Source: Flavobacterium aquiphilum
GTDB taxonomy: Bacteria; Bacteroidota; Bacteroidia; Flavobacteriales; Flavobacteriaceae
NCBI RefSeq assembly: GCF_027111335.1
Contig: NZ_CP114288.1
Span: 1,054,001-1,118,000 of the forward strand
Length of the DNA: 64,000 bases
Direction of reading: 5' to 3'
The position numbers and the translations under genes are program-made. The notes beneath the pieces are model-generated. The model was not told the DNA's origin. It saw nothing but the letters and a program-made list of their open reading frames with translations, and did not search any database. Below, in pieces: positions 42,790-51,679 of the stretch; position 1 is the stretch's first letter; the number at the start of each line of letters is the position of its first letter.

Positions 42790-44931
42790 ATGTCAAATAG
42801 TAACACAGAAAAAATGACTTTTCAACATGTAAGCTACCTTTGGGATGATGCCAAAGCACAGGAGTTGGCCGGAGATGAAGTAGCCCTTTTTATTTATCGC
42901 TCGAATTTATTGGGAGCCGATTTACGATTAACAAATTACGGTGGAGGTAACACCTCTGTAAAAATAACAGACAAGGATCCTTTGACAGGAACCGATTCAG
43001 AAGTAATGTGGATCAAAGGTTCGGGTGGTGACATCGGGACATTGACCAAGTCAGGTTGTGCAGCTTTGTATTTAGAGAGATTGCGCAATTTGGAAAACGT
43101 GTACAGAGGGATAGAATTTGAAGACGAAATGGTGGAATTGTTCAACCACTGTATTTTTGATTTGGCTTCGAAAGCACCTTCAATCGACACACCTTTGCAC
43201 GGATTTTTACCATTCAAACACATCGACCACCTTCACCCGGATGCTGCGATTGCTATTGCTGCGGCCAAAGACGGAAAAAAAATCACCGAAGAATTATTCA
43301 ACGGTGAAATTGGTTGGGTTGGCTGGCAACGTCCAGGTTTTGACTTGGGGCTTCAACTAAGAAGCTGTTTGGAAGAAGCCGCTAAAAACGGAAAAAAATT
43401 AAGAGGTATCATGTTAGGGTCTCACGGTTTGTTTACCTGGGGAGACACTGCTTACGAAAGTTATGTCAACACGCTTGAGGTAATCGAGAAATGTGCCGAA
43501 TACTTGGAAAGCAATTACGGACAAAAACGCCCTGTTTTTGGAGGAAAGAAAATAGACAGCCTTCCTGAAGCAGACCGCAAATTGCAAGCTGCGAAAGTAG
43601 CTCCAATTTTGAGAGGTTTCTGTTCTTCAGAACGTCAAATGATCGGTCATTATACCGATGATACGAGAGTTTTGGAATTCATCAATTCTAATGATTTGGC
43701 CAAATTGGCTCCATTGGGAACTTCTTGCCCTGATCACTTTTTGCGTACCAAGATCAGTCCGCTGGTATTGGAATTGGATCCAAACGAAGACGTATCGGAT
43801 GTTGCTGCGGTTAAAGCCAAATTGGCTCCGGCTTTCGAAGCGTACCGAGCCATGTACAAAGACTATTACAATACCTGCAAAAAATCAAACTCACCAGCCA
43901 TGCGTGACCCAAACCCGGTGGTTATTTTATACCCTGGAGTAGGAATGTTTACGTTTGCCAAAGACAAAACCATGGCACGCTTGGCATCGGAATACTATAT
44001 CAATGCGGTAAACGTAATGAAAGGGGCAGAAGCCGTTTCAGAATATACTTCATTGCCACACCAAGAAGCTTTCGATATCGAATATTGGTTGTTGGAAGAA
44101 GCTAAATTGCAACGTATGCCAAAACCAAAATCCTTGTCGGGAAGAGTAGCCTTGATTACAGGTTCGGCAGGAGGAATTGGTAAGGCAATTGCTAAAAAGT
44201 TTGCCCAAGAGGGAGCTTGCGTGGTAATCAACGATATCAACGAAGAGCGTTTGCAAGGAGCAACAGCCGAGTTTGTGAAATTGTTCGGAAAAGACGCTGT
44301 TTCAAGCACACTATTGAACGTAACTGACTCTGAAAGCACTGAAAAAGCATTGGACGAAGCTTGTCTTGCTTTCGGTGGAGCCGATATCATCGTGAACAAC
44401 GCGGGAATCAGTATCTCCAAATCAATCGCAGACCATACTTTGGAAGAGTGGGATAGATTGTATGATATCTTGGTAAAAGGACAATTTATTGTTTCAAAAG
44501 CGGGAATCGAAATAATGCGTAAACAAGGTTTCGGTGGTGACATCGTAAACATCGTGTCTAAAAATGCGGTGGTTGCAGGACCAAACAATCCAGGTTACGG
44601 ATCGGCCAAAGCAGCTCAGGCACACTTGACCCGTTTAATGGCTGCCGAATTAGGAGCGGATAAAATCCGTGTGAACACGGTAAACCCAGATGCGGTAATC
44701 TCGGATTCGAATATTTGGTCCGGAGGTTGGGCAGAAGGACGTGCTAAAGCGTATGGCATCACGGTAGAGGAATTGCCAGCATATTACGCTAAACGCACCT
44801 TATTGAACGAAATTATATTGCCAGATGACATTGCAAACGCTTGTTTCGCATTCGTTGGTGGCCTGTTGGGTAAATCGACAGGAAACGCACTGAATGTTGA
44901 CGGCGGAGTGTCCATGGGCTTTTACAGATAG
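42790..44931 (+). CDS. rhaEW: Bifunctional rhamnulose-1-phosphate aldolase/L-lactaldehyde (alcohol) dehydrogenase RhaEW
   Basis: 713 residues with two domains. The N-terminal part (about 15-430) is a class II aldolase: RLTNYGGGNTSVKI, WIKGSGGDIGTL, TPLHGFLPFKHIDHLHPDAAIA (zinc-binding His region) and MLGSHGLFTWG. The C-terminal part (about 450-713) is a classical SDR: ALITGSAGGIGKAIAKKFA (glycine motif near residue 458), IIVNNAGISIS, IVSKNAVVAG and GYGSAKAA (Tyr603, Lys607). This architecture is known from bacterial L-rhamnose catabolism, splitting L-rhamnulose-1-phosphate and oxidising L-lactaldehyde. No rhamnose isomerase or rhamnulokinase is in the window, so partner genes must lie elsewhere or the substrate is different. 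Confidence 0.88.
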   Translation: MSNSNTEKMTFQHVSYLWDDAKAQELAGDEVALFIYRSNLLGADLRLTNYGGGNTSVKITDKDPLTGTDSEVMWIKGSGGDIGTLTKSGCAALYLERLRNLENVYRGIEFEDEMVELFNHCIFDLASKAPSIDTPLHGFLPFKHIDHLHPDAAIAIAAAKDGKKITEELFNGEIGWVGWQRPGFDLGLQLRSCLEEAAKNGKKLRGIMLGSHGLFTWGDTAYESYVNTLEVIEKCAEYLESNYGQKRPVFGGKKIDSLPEADRKLQAAKVAPILRGFCSSERQMIGHYTDDTRVLEFINSNDLAKLAPLGTSCPDHFLRTKISPLVLELDPNEDVSDVAAVKAKLAPAFEAYRAMYKDYYNTCKKSNSPAMRDPNPVVILYPGVGMFTFAKDKTMARLASEYYINAVNVMKGAEAVSEYTSLPHQEAFDIEYWLLEEAKLQRMPKPKSLSGRVALITGSAGGIGKAIAKKFAQEGACVVINDINEERLQGATAEFVKLFGKDAVSSTLLNVTDSESTEKALDEACLAFGGADIIVNNAGISISKSIADHTLEEWDRLYDILVKGQFIVSKAGIEIMRKQGFGGDIVNIVSKNAVVAGPNNPGYGSAKAAQAHLTRLMAAELGADKIRVNTVNPDAVISDSNIWSGGWAEGRAKAYGITVEELPAYYAKRTLLNEIILPDDIANACFAFVGGLLGKSTGNALNVDGGVSMGFYR

Positions 44932-44978
44932 TTTTTACATATTTTAGGTTTTGGTTAAACAAAGTGGTTTTTGTTATA

Positions 44979-45010
44979 ACGCCCGGCAGTAATGTCGGGC
45001 GTTTTTTTTG
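44979..45010 (+). terminator. Terminator after rhaEW
   Basis: ACGCCCG (44979-44985) pairs with CGGGCGT (44996-45002), with CA/TG pairs inside the loop, followed by a run of T. Confidence 0.88.
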
Positions 45011-45143
45011 TTTGATTTTAAAGCATTTTTCAATTTTGAACCATTCAAGGAATTAAGGTTTATTAAGTCTATCTAATTGTTTCTTAATGTTTTAATGATT
45101 TATTTTTTTAATGATTGTAAAAAAGCAAAAATGTTCTTCTTTG

Positions 45144-45247
45144 AGCCCTGATAGAAGCGGCATCCTTTTCCTTTTTTCTTCAAAAGGAAAAGATATAGCG
45201 GATAGCAGGAACAATGCTTCCTAAAAAACCAGATGTTCTGCTCCAAA
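45144..45247 (+). repeat. Dispersed hairpin repeat, copy C
   Basis: Left end GAGCCCTGATAGAAGCGGC, hairpin CTTTTCCTTTT (45165-45175) with AAAAGGAAAAG (45182-45192), then ATAGCGGATAGCAGGA and a tail ending TTCTGCTCCAAA. It has the same plan as copies A and B at 28384 and 29470. Confidence 0.75.
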
Positions 45248-45336
45248 AAAAGAAGAAATAAAGTCTGACTTTTAGATCTAAATTTAACTCATAAAAGCAT
45301 TCAAATTCATCGTTTTTGTTGAAAAAAGAAGTAATG

Positions 45337-45386
45337 TGTAAAAATAACACTTATTTTAATATAGAGCAGGAGGGTACAGGATGGTT
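45337..45386 (+). promoter_or_regulatory. Control region of the beta-helix/mutarotase gene
   Basis: TGTAAAAATAACACTTAT at 45337-45354 is identical to 52409-52426 before GH78. The decamer pair CAGGAGGGTA and CAGGATGGTT at 45367-45386 follows. Compared with GH78 the order of the two motifs is reversed, which suggests two separate binding sites. The remaining 44932-45502 sequence holds only the terminator and repeat listed separately. Confidence 0.6.
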
Positions 45387-45502
45387 TTGCTTTTAGCTTG
45401 CGTTAAATTGGTACCAATATTTGAAATATTCCATTTGTTGGGATATGATTTTTTGGCAGTTTTCATTGGCTGCTACTTTTTTAACAGTAAAAAAAGAATC
45501 GA

Positions 45503-48004
45503 ATGTTTTTAAATAAGCTTAATAGAATAGTTACAGTTTTTCTAATGACGTTTACACTGTTTTCGGCAAATGCTGCTGAAATTTGGGTTTCTGTCCAAGG
45601 AAAAGACACTAATGCAGGAACAAAAGCCAGTCCTTTGGCTACGGTACAAATGGCGATTAGAAAAGCCAGAGAATTGCGCCGTTTGAAAGACCCTTCGATA
45701 AAAGACGGGATTCATATTATCGTAATGGGCGGGACTTATTATTTGAATGAACCTTTATTCGTAAGACCTGAAGATTCGGGAACGGCTGACAGTCCAACCA
45801 CTATTGAAGCCGATGCAAACGTAAAACCCATTTTGAGCGGTGGTTTGGAAATCAAAAACTGGAAAAAATCTACAACTCCTATAAATGGCTTAAAGGCAGG
45901 AGTGGTTTGGGTGGCTGATGCGCCTGAAAAAGCGGGTGAAATTATCAATTACCGACAATTGTGGGTGAACGGAAAGAAAGCGGTTCGCGCCAAAAGTACC
46001 GCAGGAGATAAAATGGATAGAATTTTGTCTTGGGATAAGGAAACGGAAACTTGTTGGATTCCTTTCAAAGACAAATCGGTTAAGTTTGAGCCGGGAATGG
46101 AAATGAATATCATTCAGTGGTGGTCTGTAGCCAATCTTAGAATTAAAAATATCGAAATCAAAAAAGACGGCGCCCGACTTTCGTTTGAGCAGCCGGAAAG
46201 CCGCATTCAAAGCGAACACCCTTGGCCAGCGCCTTGGATTTCTAAGAACAATGGTAATTCGGCATTTTTCTTGAACAACGGAATGTCAATGCTGAATGAA
46301 GCGGGAGAATGGTATTTGGACAGAAAAAAAGGCAAAATCTACTATATTCCAAGAGCAGGAGAGGATATGAATTCGGCTAAAGTTACGGCACCATTTTTGG
46401 AAAATTTGGTTGAAGTTAAGGGAACTTTGGATTCGCCTGTTGGTTATTTTAATTTCAAAGGAATTTCGTTCCAATACAGCAATTGGCTTCGTCCTTCGCA
46501 ACAAGGGCACGTTCCGTTGCAGGCGGGAATGTATTTATTGGATGCTTACAAATTATTAACACCGGGAACTCCAAATCAGGCAAATTTAGAAAATCAGGGT
46601 TGGGTGGGAAGACCAAGAGCAGCAGTTGAGGTAAATTATGCCAATAATACCCAATTTGAAAGCTGTACTTTCGAGCATTTGTCTTCTACCGGTTTGGATT
46701 TTCATAGAGGAACAAATCACAATACTGTCAAAGGAAATTTATTTAAAGACATTGGCGGAAGCGCAATCAATTTGGGCGTTTTCTCCGAAGAATCTTTTGA
46801 GGCGCATTTACCTTATACAGTAAAAGACGAACGAATTGTTTGTTCGGATGAATTGGTTGCCGATAATATGATTACTGATGTTGCCAACGAAGATTGGGGA
46901 TGTTTAGGAATTGCGGCCGGTTTTATCAAAAATTTGACAATTGAACATAACGAGATTTCGGATGTACCTTACAGCGGAATTTCGATGGGATGGGGTTGGA
47001 CACATACCGAAAACGTGATGCGAAACAACAAAATATTGGCAAACAAAATTCATCATTATGCCAAACATTTGCACGACGTGGCCGGAATTTACACGCTTTC
47101 CTCACAGCCTGACAGCCGAATTGAGGAAAATTATATCGACAAGGTTTACAATAGTCCGTATGCTCACGACCCTTTCCTGTGGCTATATTTATATACCGAT
47201 GAGGGAAGTCAAGGCTTTACAATACAGAACAACTGGATTCCAATTCAGAAAATCTTGAAGAACCATAATGGTCCTGCTGGGAATATTTGGAAAGACAATT
47301 ATGCTTTTGTTGATTCGAAAGTTAAGGAAAATGCAGGTATTCGAGCTCCTTATTCGAACTTGAAAAAAGAAGTGGTTGTTGACGAGGCTTGGGGATTGCA
47401 GCAAATGCCAAAGGCTGTGGCCATTGAAGTAATCGGAAAGGATTTGGATATCGAAAAAATTAAATCGACGATTAAAGGGTTCCGAATTGTGGGCGAAGAA
47501 TTGTACCAATGGCAAAATCATTTGGTGATTTATGGCCTGATGAACCAGCCGGAAAGAACGAAACGAAAACTGGCGTTGGCTTTTCCGGCATTAGAAATTA
47601 AAATCTATGAAAACCCGGTTTATGACTTTCAAAATTTTGAAAGATGTAAGGGCGTAAAACCAGTATCCGAATGGGAAAATATTGTGTTGACAGCGAATTT
47701 GGTTGCAGACGAAAAAATGCAAAAAGAATATGTGGATTACCACGCAACCCAATTTGAAAAATGGCCTGAAATAGCCAAAGGTTTCTGCAATGCAGACTTT
47801 CAGCAATTACAGGTTTTCAAAAATGGAAGACAATTAATGTTGGTTATCAGTATTCCAAAAGGGGAAAGTCTTGACAAATTAAATCCAAAAACAACTGAAA
47901 ATAATCCACGTGTAAACGATTGGAACGAATTAATGAAAAAATACCAAACAGGAATCGAAGGCGCAAAAGCTGGCGAAACCTGGATTTTATTGAACAAAAT
48001 ATAA
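45503..48004 (+). CDS. Right-handed beta-helix (GH141-like) protein fused to a C-terminal L-rhamnose-mutarotase-like domain
   Basis: 833 residues with a signal peptide ending in SANAAEIWVS. Residues of about 25-640 form a parallel beta-helix with a DUF1565-like start (VSVQGKDTNAGTKASPLATV) and pectate-lyase-like repeats (VEVNYANNTQFESCTFEHLS, IEHNEISDVPYSGISMGWGW, NKIHHYAKHLHDVAG). This resembles GH141-type proteins (alpha-L-fucosidase or xylanase). Residues of about 725-833 resemble L-rhamnose mutarotase RhaM: EYVDYHATQFEKWPEI holds Tyr743 and His747 at the catalytic spacing, and NPRVNDWNELMKKYQTG and AKAGETWILLNKI match the family end. Residues of about 645-712 may be a second ferredoxin-like unit. 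It has its own control region. Confidence 0.75.
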   Translation: MFLNKLNRIVTVFLMTFTLFSANAAEIWVSVQGKDTNAGTKASPLATVQMAIRKARELRRLKDPSIKDGIHIIVMGGTYYLNEPLFVRPEDSGTADSPTTIEADANVKPILSGGLEIKNWKKSTTPINGLKAGVVWVADAPEKAGEIINYRQLWVNGKKAVRAKSTAGDKMDRILSWDKETETCWIPFKDKSVKFEPGMEMNIIQWWSVANLRIKNIEIKKDGARLSFEQPESRIQSEHPWPAPWISKNNGNSAFFLNNGMSMLNEAGEWYLDRKKGKIYYIPRAGEDMNSAKVTAPFLENLVEVKGTLDSPVGYFNFKGISFQYSNWLRPSQQGHVPLQAGMYLLDAYKLLTPGTPNQANLENQGWVGRPRAAVEVNYANNTQFESCTFEHLSSTGLDFHRGTNHNTVKGNLFKDIGGSAINLGVFSEESFEAHLPYTVKDERIVCSDELVADNMITDVANEDWGCLGIAAGFIKNLTIEHNEISDVPYSGISMGWGWTHTENVMRNNKILANKIHHYAKHLHDVAGIYTLSSQPDSRIEENYIDKVYNSPYAHDPFLWLYLYTDEGSQGFTIQNNWIPIQKILKNHNGPAGNIWKDNYAFVDSKVKENAGIRAPYSNLKKEVVVDEAWGLQQMPKAVAIEVIGKDLDIEKIKSTIKGFRIVGEELYQWQNHLVIYGLMNQPERTKRKLALAFPALEIKIYENPVYDFQNFERCKGVKPVSEWENIVLTANLVADEKMQKEYVDYHATQFEKWPEIAKGFCNADFQQLQVFKNGRQLMLVISIPKGESLDKLNPKTTENNPRVNDWNELMKKYQTGIEGAKAGETWILLNKI

Positions 48005-48012
48005 TGTTGATC

Positions 48013-48050
48013 CTAACAGGTTTTTAAAACCTGTTAGATCTTTTTCTTTA
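48013..48050 (+). terminator. Terminator with AACAGGTTTT/AAAACCTGTT palindrome, copy 1
   Basis: CTAACAGGTTTT (48013-48024) pairs with AAAACCTGTTAG (48026-48037), then a T-rich tract. The same palindrome recurs at 48154-48179 (imperfect) and at 61217-61242 (perfect, 26 bases). Confidence 0.85.
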
Positions 48051-48153
48051 AGCTAAAAATTGCATTTTTTGGCCAATTAAATAAAAGACAAAAACAGATT
48101 AAAGTCTTTTTAGGATTTTTTAATTTATTGAAAATTAAATGTTTGAATAGTTT

Positions 48154-48179
48154 CTAACGAGGTTTTAAAACCTGTTGGG
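48154..48179 (+). repeat. Imperfect AACAGGTTTT/AAAACCTGTT palindrome, copy 2
   Basis: AGGTTTTAAAACCT core with an extra G in the left arm (CTAACGAGG). It lies about 40 bases before the Gfo/Idh start; an in-frame TTG at 48175 falls inside it and is not a likely start. Confidence 0.6.
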
Positions 48180-48219
48180 CTTTCACGAAACAATTGTAAA
48201 ACTTTTAAACCAAAAGCAA

Positions 48220-49284
48220 ATGTTAAAAATAGCAATACTAGGACTTGGAGAAGGACGAAGCACGATGTCGGCCGCTTTAGAAAGTTCAAAATTAGAACTT
48301 GTCAAAATATGCGACAGAAACGAAGACTTATGCAAGCAAAGAGCAAAAGAGTTTGATTTTTATTCTTTTACCACCAATTACGATGATTTATTGAATGATT
48401 CCGCAATCGATATAGTTGCGATTTATACGCCGGATCATTTGCATGCCCAACACGTCAAACAAGCTTTGTTGGCTGGAAAACACGTGGTTTGCACCAAGCC
48501 TTTTATCGATGATTTATCGGATGCTAAGGAATTGTTGGAACTAAGTAAAACAACTGGAAAAAAGGTTTTTATCGGACAAAGTTCCCGTTTTTTTGAGCCT
48601 GCAAAAAGACAAAGAGCCGATTATGAGGCGGGTTTAATAGGCGATTTAATTACAATTGAAGCCCAATACCACGCCGATCACAGATGGTTTTTGAAGAAAG
48701 AATGGTCACTTTTGCAATCGTTCAAATGGTTATACGGTGGTTTGAGTCATCCTGTTGATTTCATAAGATGGTATTTGCCAAACATTGAAGAAGTGATGGG
48801 TTACGGAATGATCAGCAGCAACGGAAAATCGGCGGGATTGAAGAATGAAGATACAATGCATTTTATTTTCAAAGCGACCGACGGAAGAATTGCGAGAGTG
48901 AGTGGTGTTTATACTTCGCCAACACAGCCAGCCCAAAGAGACAGCGGAATGAGCACTATTTTGAGAGCCACCGAAGGCGCCAGCCAAGCCGATTACCACG
49001 AATTGCGTTATGCGGTTACCGATAAAACCGGAGAAGAAAAAGTAATCACTTGGGGCGATAGCACTTTGAAATATTATTTCCGTTTTGAAGGACAAAGCCA
49101 TCACGGCGGAGAATACCAAAACTATTTAGAATATTTTGTTGATAGTATCGAGCAAGGTTTTACGGCTTATCCTGATATGGAAGAAGGCATTGGGACTGTG
49201 GCTTTACTTCAAGCAATGGATAAATCTTTACAAACCGGAATGCCAGTAAAAATCGCTGATGTTCTTAACGAATACGGACTATGA
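48220..49284 (+). CDS. Gfo/Idh/MocA family oxidoreductase (symporter-linked)
   Basis: 354 residues from the ATG at 48220. The Rossmann motif ILGLGEGRSTMSAAL is at residue 5-19. VAIYTPDHLHAQHVKQALLAGKHVVCTKPF contains the sugar-dehydrogenase Lys-Pro (read here as GKHVVCTKPF). GGLSHPVDFIRWYLP carries the likely catalytic His. GRIARVSGVYTSPTQPAQRD and FEGQSHHGGEYQNYLEYFVDS are C-terminal domain segments. It is probably an NAD(P)-dependent sugar or sugar-acid dehydrogenase. Its stop overlaps the start of the SSS symporter by 4 bases (ATGA), so the two act on the same imported compound (inference). It is not closely similar to the other Gfo/Idh gene at 31557. Confidence 0.88.
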   Translation: MLKIAILGLGEGRSTMSAALESSKLELVKICDRNEDLCKQRAKEFDFYSFTTNYDDLLNDSAIDIVAIYTPDHLHAQHVKQALLAGKHVVCTKPFIDDLSDAKELLELSKTTGKKVFIGQSSRFFEPAKRQRADYEAGLIGDLITIEAQYHADHRWFLKKEWSLLQSFKWLYGGLSHPVDFIRWYLPNIEEVMGYGMISSNGKSAGLKNEDTMHFIFKATDGRIARVSGVYTSPTQPAQRDSGMSTILRATEGASQADYHELRYAVTDKTGEEKVITWGDSTLKYYFRFEGQSHHGGEYQNYLEYFVDSIEQGFTAYPDMEEGIGTVALLQAMDKSLQTGMPVKIADVLNEYGL

Positions 49285-50861
49285 ACAGCATCTACGATAA
49301 GTTAACGACCCTTGATTTTATCATTGTTGCTGTTTATTTGGTGACCTTATTGATTATTGGTTATGTGGTGAGCGTCAAGCAAAGCAAGAAGAACGAAACG
49401 CTTTTTATGGCGGGAAATTCCCTGAACTGGTACAATATTGGGTTTAATATGTGGGGGACAAATGTGGGACCTTCGTCTTTATTGGCTTTTGCCAGTATTG
49501 GTTACGCGACGGGAATCGTGGCCGGAAATTTTGAGTGGTATGCTTTCGTTTTTTTATTGCTTTTGGCCATTGTTTTTGCACCGCGTTACATTGCGAGCAA
49601 AGTGAGTACAATGCCCGAATATATGGGAAAACGTTATGGCGACAGTACACAGACGATTTTGGCCTGGTATGCGATGGTGAAAATTTTGGTAAGTTGGTTG
49701 TCGTTGGGATTGTTTAGCGGAGGCGTTTTGGTGCGTCAGATTTTAGGAATCCCGATGTGGCAGAGTGTTACCGTTTTAGTGATTTTTTCCGGGATTTTTA
49801 CATTTGCCGGAGGCTTGAAAGCTATTGCCAAAGTGAATGTTTTCCAAATGATTTTATTGATTGTCGTTTCGCTTACCTTATCATATTTAGGATTGCAAAA
49901 AGTGGGCGGAATAGATGTTTTAATATCGAAAACACCTTCCAATTTTTGGAATTTGGTTCGCCCTTCAGATGATGCGCATTATCCGTGGCCAGCTATTTTA
50001 TTGGGTTATCCAGTAGCTGCAGTAGCTTTTTTCTGTACCGATCAATCGATGGTTCAGAGTGTTTTGGGAGCGAAGAATCTGGAGCAGGGGCAATTGGGGG
50101 TGAATTTTATTGGTTGGCTAAAAGTGTTGGCTTTGCCGTTGTTTATTTTACCAGGAATTTTATGTTCGGTTTTGTTTCCCGAGTTGGGCAAAAACTCCGA
50201 TTTGGCTTATATGACAATGGTGACCAATTTATTTCCAAGCGGAATGAACGGTTTGGTTATTTGTGTGATGATTGCTGTTTTGGTTGGGACAATTGGTTCA
50301 TCGCTTAATGCTTTAAGTACCGTTTTTACCAATGATATTTATGTAAAAAAAATCAATCCGACAGCCTCGATCAAAGAGCAAATTAAAATTGGTCGTATAA
50401 CTGTTGCGGCGGGTTGTGTTTTTGCGATCCTTATAGCCGTTGCGATTGATAATATTAAAGGACAGAATTTATTCAACATTTTTCAAGCAGTTTTGGGTTT
50501 TTTAGCACCGTCATTGTCGGTAGTTTTTCTGTTGAGTATTTTCTGGAAACGCACCACCAAAAGAGCCGTGAATGCAACGCTTTCCTGGGGTTCGGCTTTT
50601 AGTTTGTCTGTTGGAGTTTTATATTTGTGGATTTTCCCTGCCGATGTTTATAAAATTTGGCCTCACTTTTTATTAATATCGTTTTACATTTTTGTGGTTT
50701 TGATGGTTGCTGCAGTTGCAATTTCATTACTGGACAAAAATCCCGAAACCAATTTTATCAGTGAGGCCGATGTGCCAAAAACCAGTAAACGAGTGAAAAT
50801 ATTATTCGCTTTATTGGGATTGGTAATTTTGAGTTTGTACCTTATTTTTAATGGTAATTGA
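49281..50861 (+). CDS. Sodium:solute symporter (SSS family)
   Basis: 526 residues, about 13-14 membrane spans. Family motifs: LTTLDFIIVAVYLVTLLIIG, NETLFMAGNSLNWYNIGFNMWGTNVGPSS (substrate and sodium site region), YMGKRYGDSTQTILAWYAM, CTDQSMVQSVLGAKNLEQGQ and GTIGSSLNALSTVFTNDIYVK. It is similar to sugar and uronate SSS carriers found in Bacteroidota PULs. Coupled to the Gfo/Idh gene by a 4-base overlap and closed by a terminator. It probably imports a released monosaccharide or unsaturated uronate; the exact substrate is unknown. Confidence 0.9.
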   Translation: MNSIYDKLTTLDFIIVAVYLVTLLIIGYVVSVKQSKKNETLFMAGNSLNWYNIGFNMWGTNVGPSSLLAFASIGYATGIVAGNFEWYAFVFLLLLAIVFAPRYIASKVSTMPEYMGKRYGDSTQTILAWYAMVKILVSWLSLGLFSGGVLVRQILGIPMWQSVTVLVIFSGIFTFAGGLKAIAKVNVFQMILLIVVSLTLSYLGLQKVGGIDVLISKTPSNFWNLVRPSDDAHYPWPAILLGYPVAAVAFFCTDQSMVQSVLGAKNLEQGQLGVNFIGWLKVLALPLFILPGILCSVLFPELGKNSDLAYMTMVTNLFPSGMNGLVICVMIAVLVGTIGSSLNALSTVFTNDIYVKKINPTASIKEQIKIGRITVAAGCVFAILIAVAIDNIKGQNLFNIFQAVLGFLAPSLSVVFLLSIFWKRTTKRAVNATLSWGSAFSLSVGVLYLWIFPADVYKIWPHFLLISFYIFVVLMVAAVAISLLDKNPETNFISEADVPKTSKRVKILFALLGLVILSLYLIFNGN

Positions 50862-50878
50862 TTCAGCCTTCGAAGTAA

Positions 50879-50913
50879 AAAAGTAGCTTCCATTTATGAA
50901 GCTACTTTTTTTT
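50879..50913 (+). terminator. Terminator after the SSS symporter gene
   Basis: AAAAGTAGCTTC (50879-50890) pairs with GAAGCTACTTTT (50898-50909) around CATTTAT, continuing into T. Confidence 0.88.
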
Positions 50914-50940
50914 ATTCCAACTTTAAAACATATTTAACAC

Positions 50941-50978
50941 AATTAAATTGTATGCAATTTAATTTACCGCTAGTTTTG
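50941..50978 (+). promoter_or_regulatory. Nitroreductase-marR promoter with MarR-type operator
   Basis: AATTAAATTG (50941-50950) and CAATTTAATT (50955-50964) are perfect inverted arms around TATG, the form of MarR-family operators. TTG at 50948-50950 and TAGTTTTG at 50971-50978 with a 20-base spacer make a complete promoter, so the palindrome covers the -33 element and spacer. A MarR gene is the second gene of the unit, suggesting self-repression. Confidence 0.75.
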
Positions 50979-51020
50979 TGCTTGACTTTTAAATAGAACT
51001 TAATTTTAAAAAAATAGGCA

Positions 51021-51653
51021 ATGGCATTATTGGATGATTTAAACTGGCGACATGCTGTAAAAGCATATGATGCAACCAAAAAAGTAGCAGCGAATGATTT
51101 AGAAAAAATTTTAGAATCGGCTCGATTGGCACCTACTTCATCAGGTTTACAGCCTTTTAGAGTAATTGTTGTGGAAAATCAGGATTTGAAAGAAAAAATG
51201 GTACAAGGGGCATTAAATCCTGAAGTAATGCGTGATTGTTCTCACGTTTTGGTTTTTGCGGCTTGGGATGCGTACACTCCCGAAAAAATAGATAAAGTAT
51301 ATGATTACCATACTGATGTAAGAGATTTGCCTAGAGGGCGTTTTAGCAGTTATACAGATATGATTAAAAAAATCTATGGAGCACAAACTCCTGAAGAACA
51401 TTTTGCGCATACCGCTCGTCAAACGTATATTGCGCTTGGTTTGGCAATGGCTCAGGCTGCCGAATTAAAGATTGATTCTACACCGGCAGAAGGTTTTAAT
51501 AATGCTGTAGTTGATGAGATTTTAAATTTAAAAGAATTGGGATTAAAAAGTGTTTCGTTGCTTTATTTGGGTTATAGAGATGAACCTAAAGATTGGCTTT
51601 CAAATATGAAAAAAGTTAGAATCCCGATGGATGAATTCATTATAAAAATGTAA
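51021..51653 (+). CDS. NAD(P)H-dependent nitroreductase family protein
   Basis: 210 residues, FMN-dependent nitroreductase fold. MALLDDLNWRHAVKAYDATKK and ILESARLAPTSSGLQPFRVIVVEN are the typical N-terminus with FMN contacts (R-A-V-K-x-Y-like and P-T-S-S-G-x-Q-P). TARQTYIALGLAMAQAAELKIDSTPAEGF is the central helix and specificity loop, and LLYLGYRDEPKDWLSNMKKVR is the C-terminus. NfsB/YfkO-like enzymes reduce quinones and nitro compounds. Its promoter carries a MarR-type palindrome, and a MarR gene follows 26 bases downstream, which suggests a response to electrophiles or quinones. Confidence 0.92.
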   Translation: MALLDDLNWRHAVKAYDATKKVAANDLEKILESARLAPTSSGLQPFRVIVVENQDLKEKMVQGALNPEVMRDCSHVLVFAAWDAYTPEKIDKVYDYHTDVRDLPRGRFSSYTDMIKKIYGAQTPEEHFAHTARQTYIALGLAMAQAAELKIDSTPAEGFNNAVVDEILNLKELGLKSVSLLYLGYRDEPKDWLSNMKKVRIPMDEFIIKM

Positions 51654-51679
51654 TTTAAAAATAACTAGTTTCAAGATAG

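Noticed and set aside
43995..44588. 197-codon reverse frame under rhaEW
   Set aside because: Antisense shadow of the SDR domain.
48175..48219. TTG start for the symporter-linked Gfo/Idh gene
   Set aside because: It lies in a palindromic repeat; the ATG at 48220 begins exactly at the Rossmann fold.
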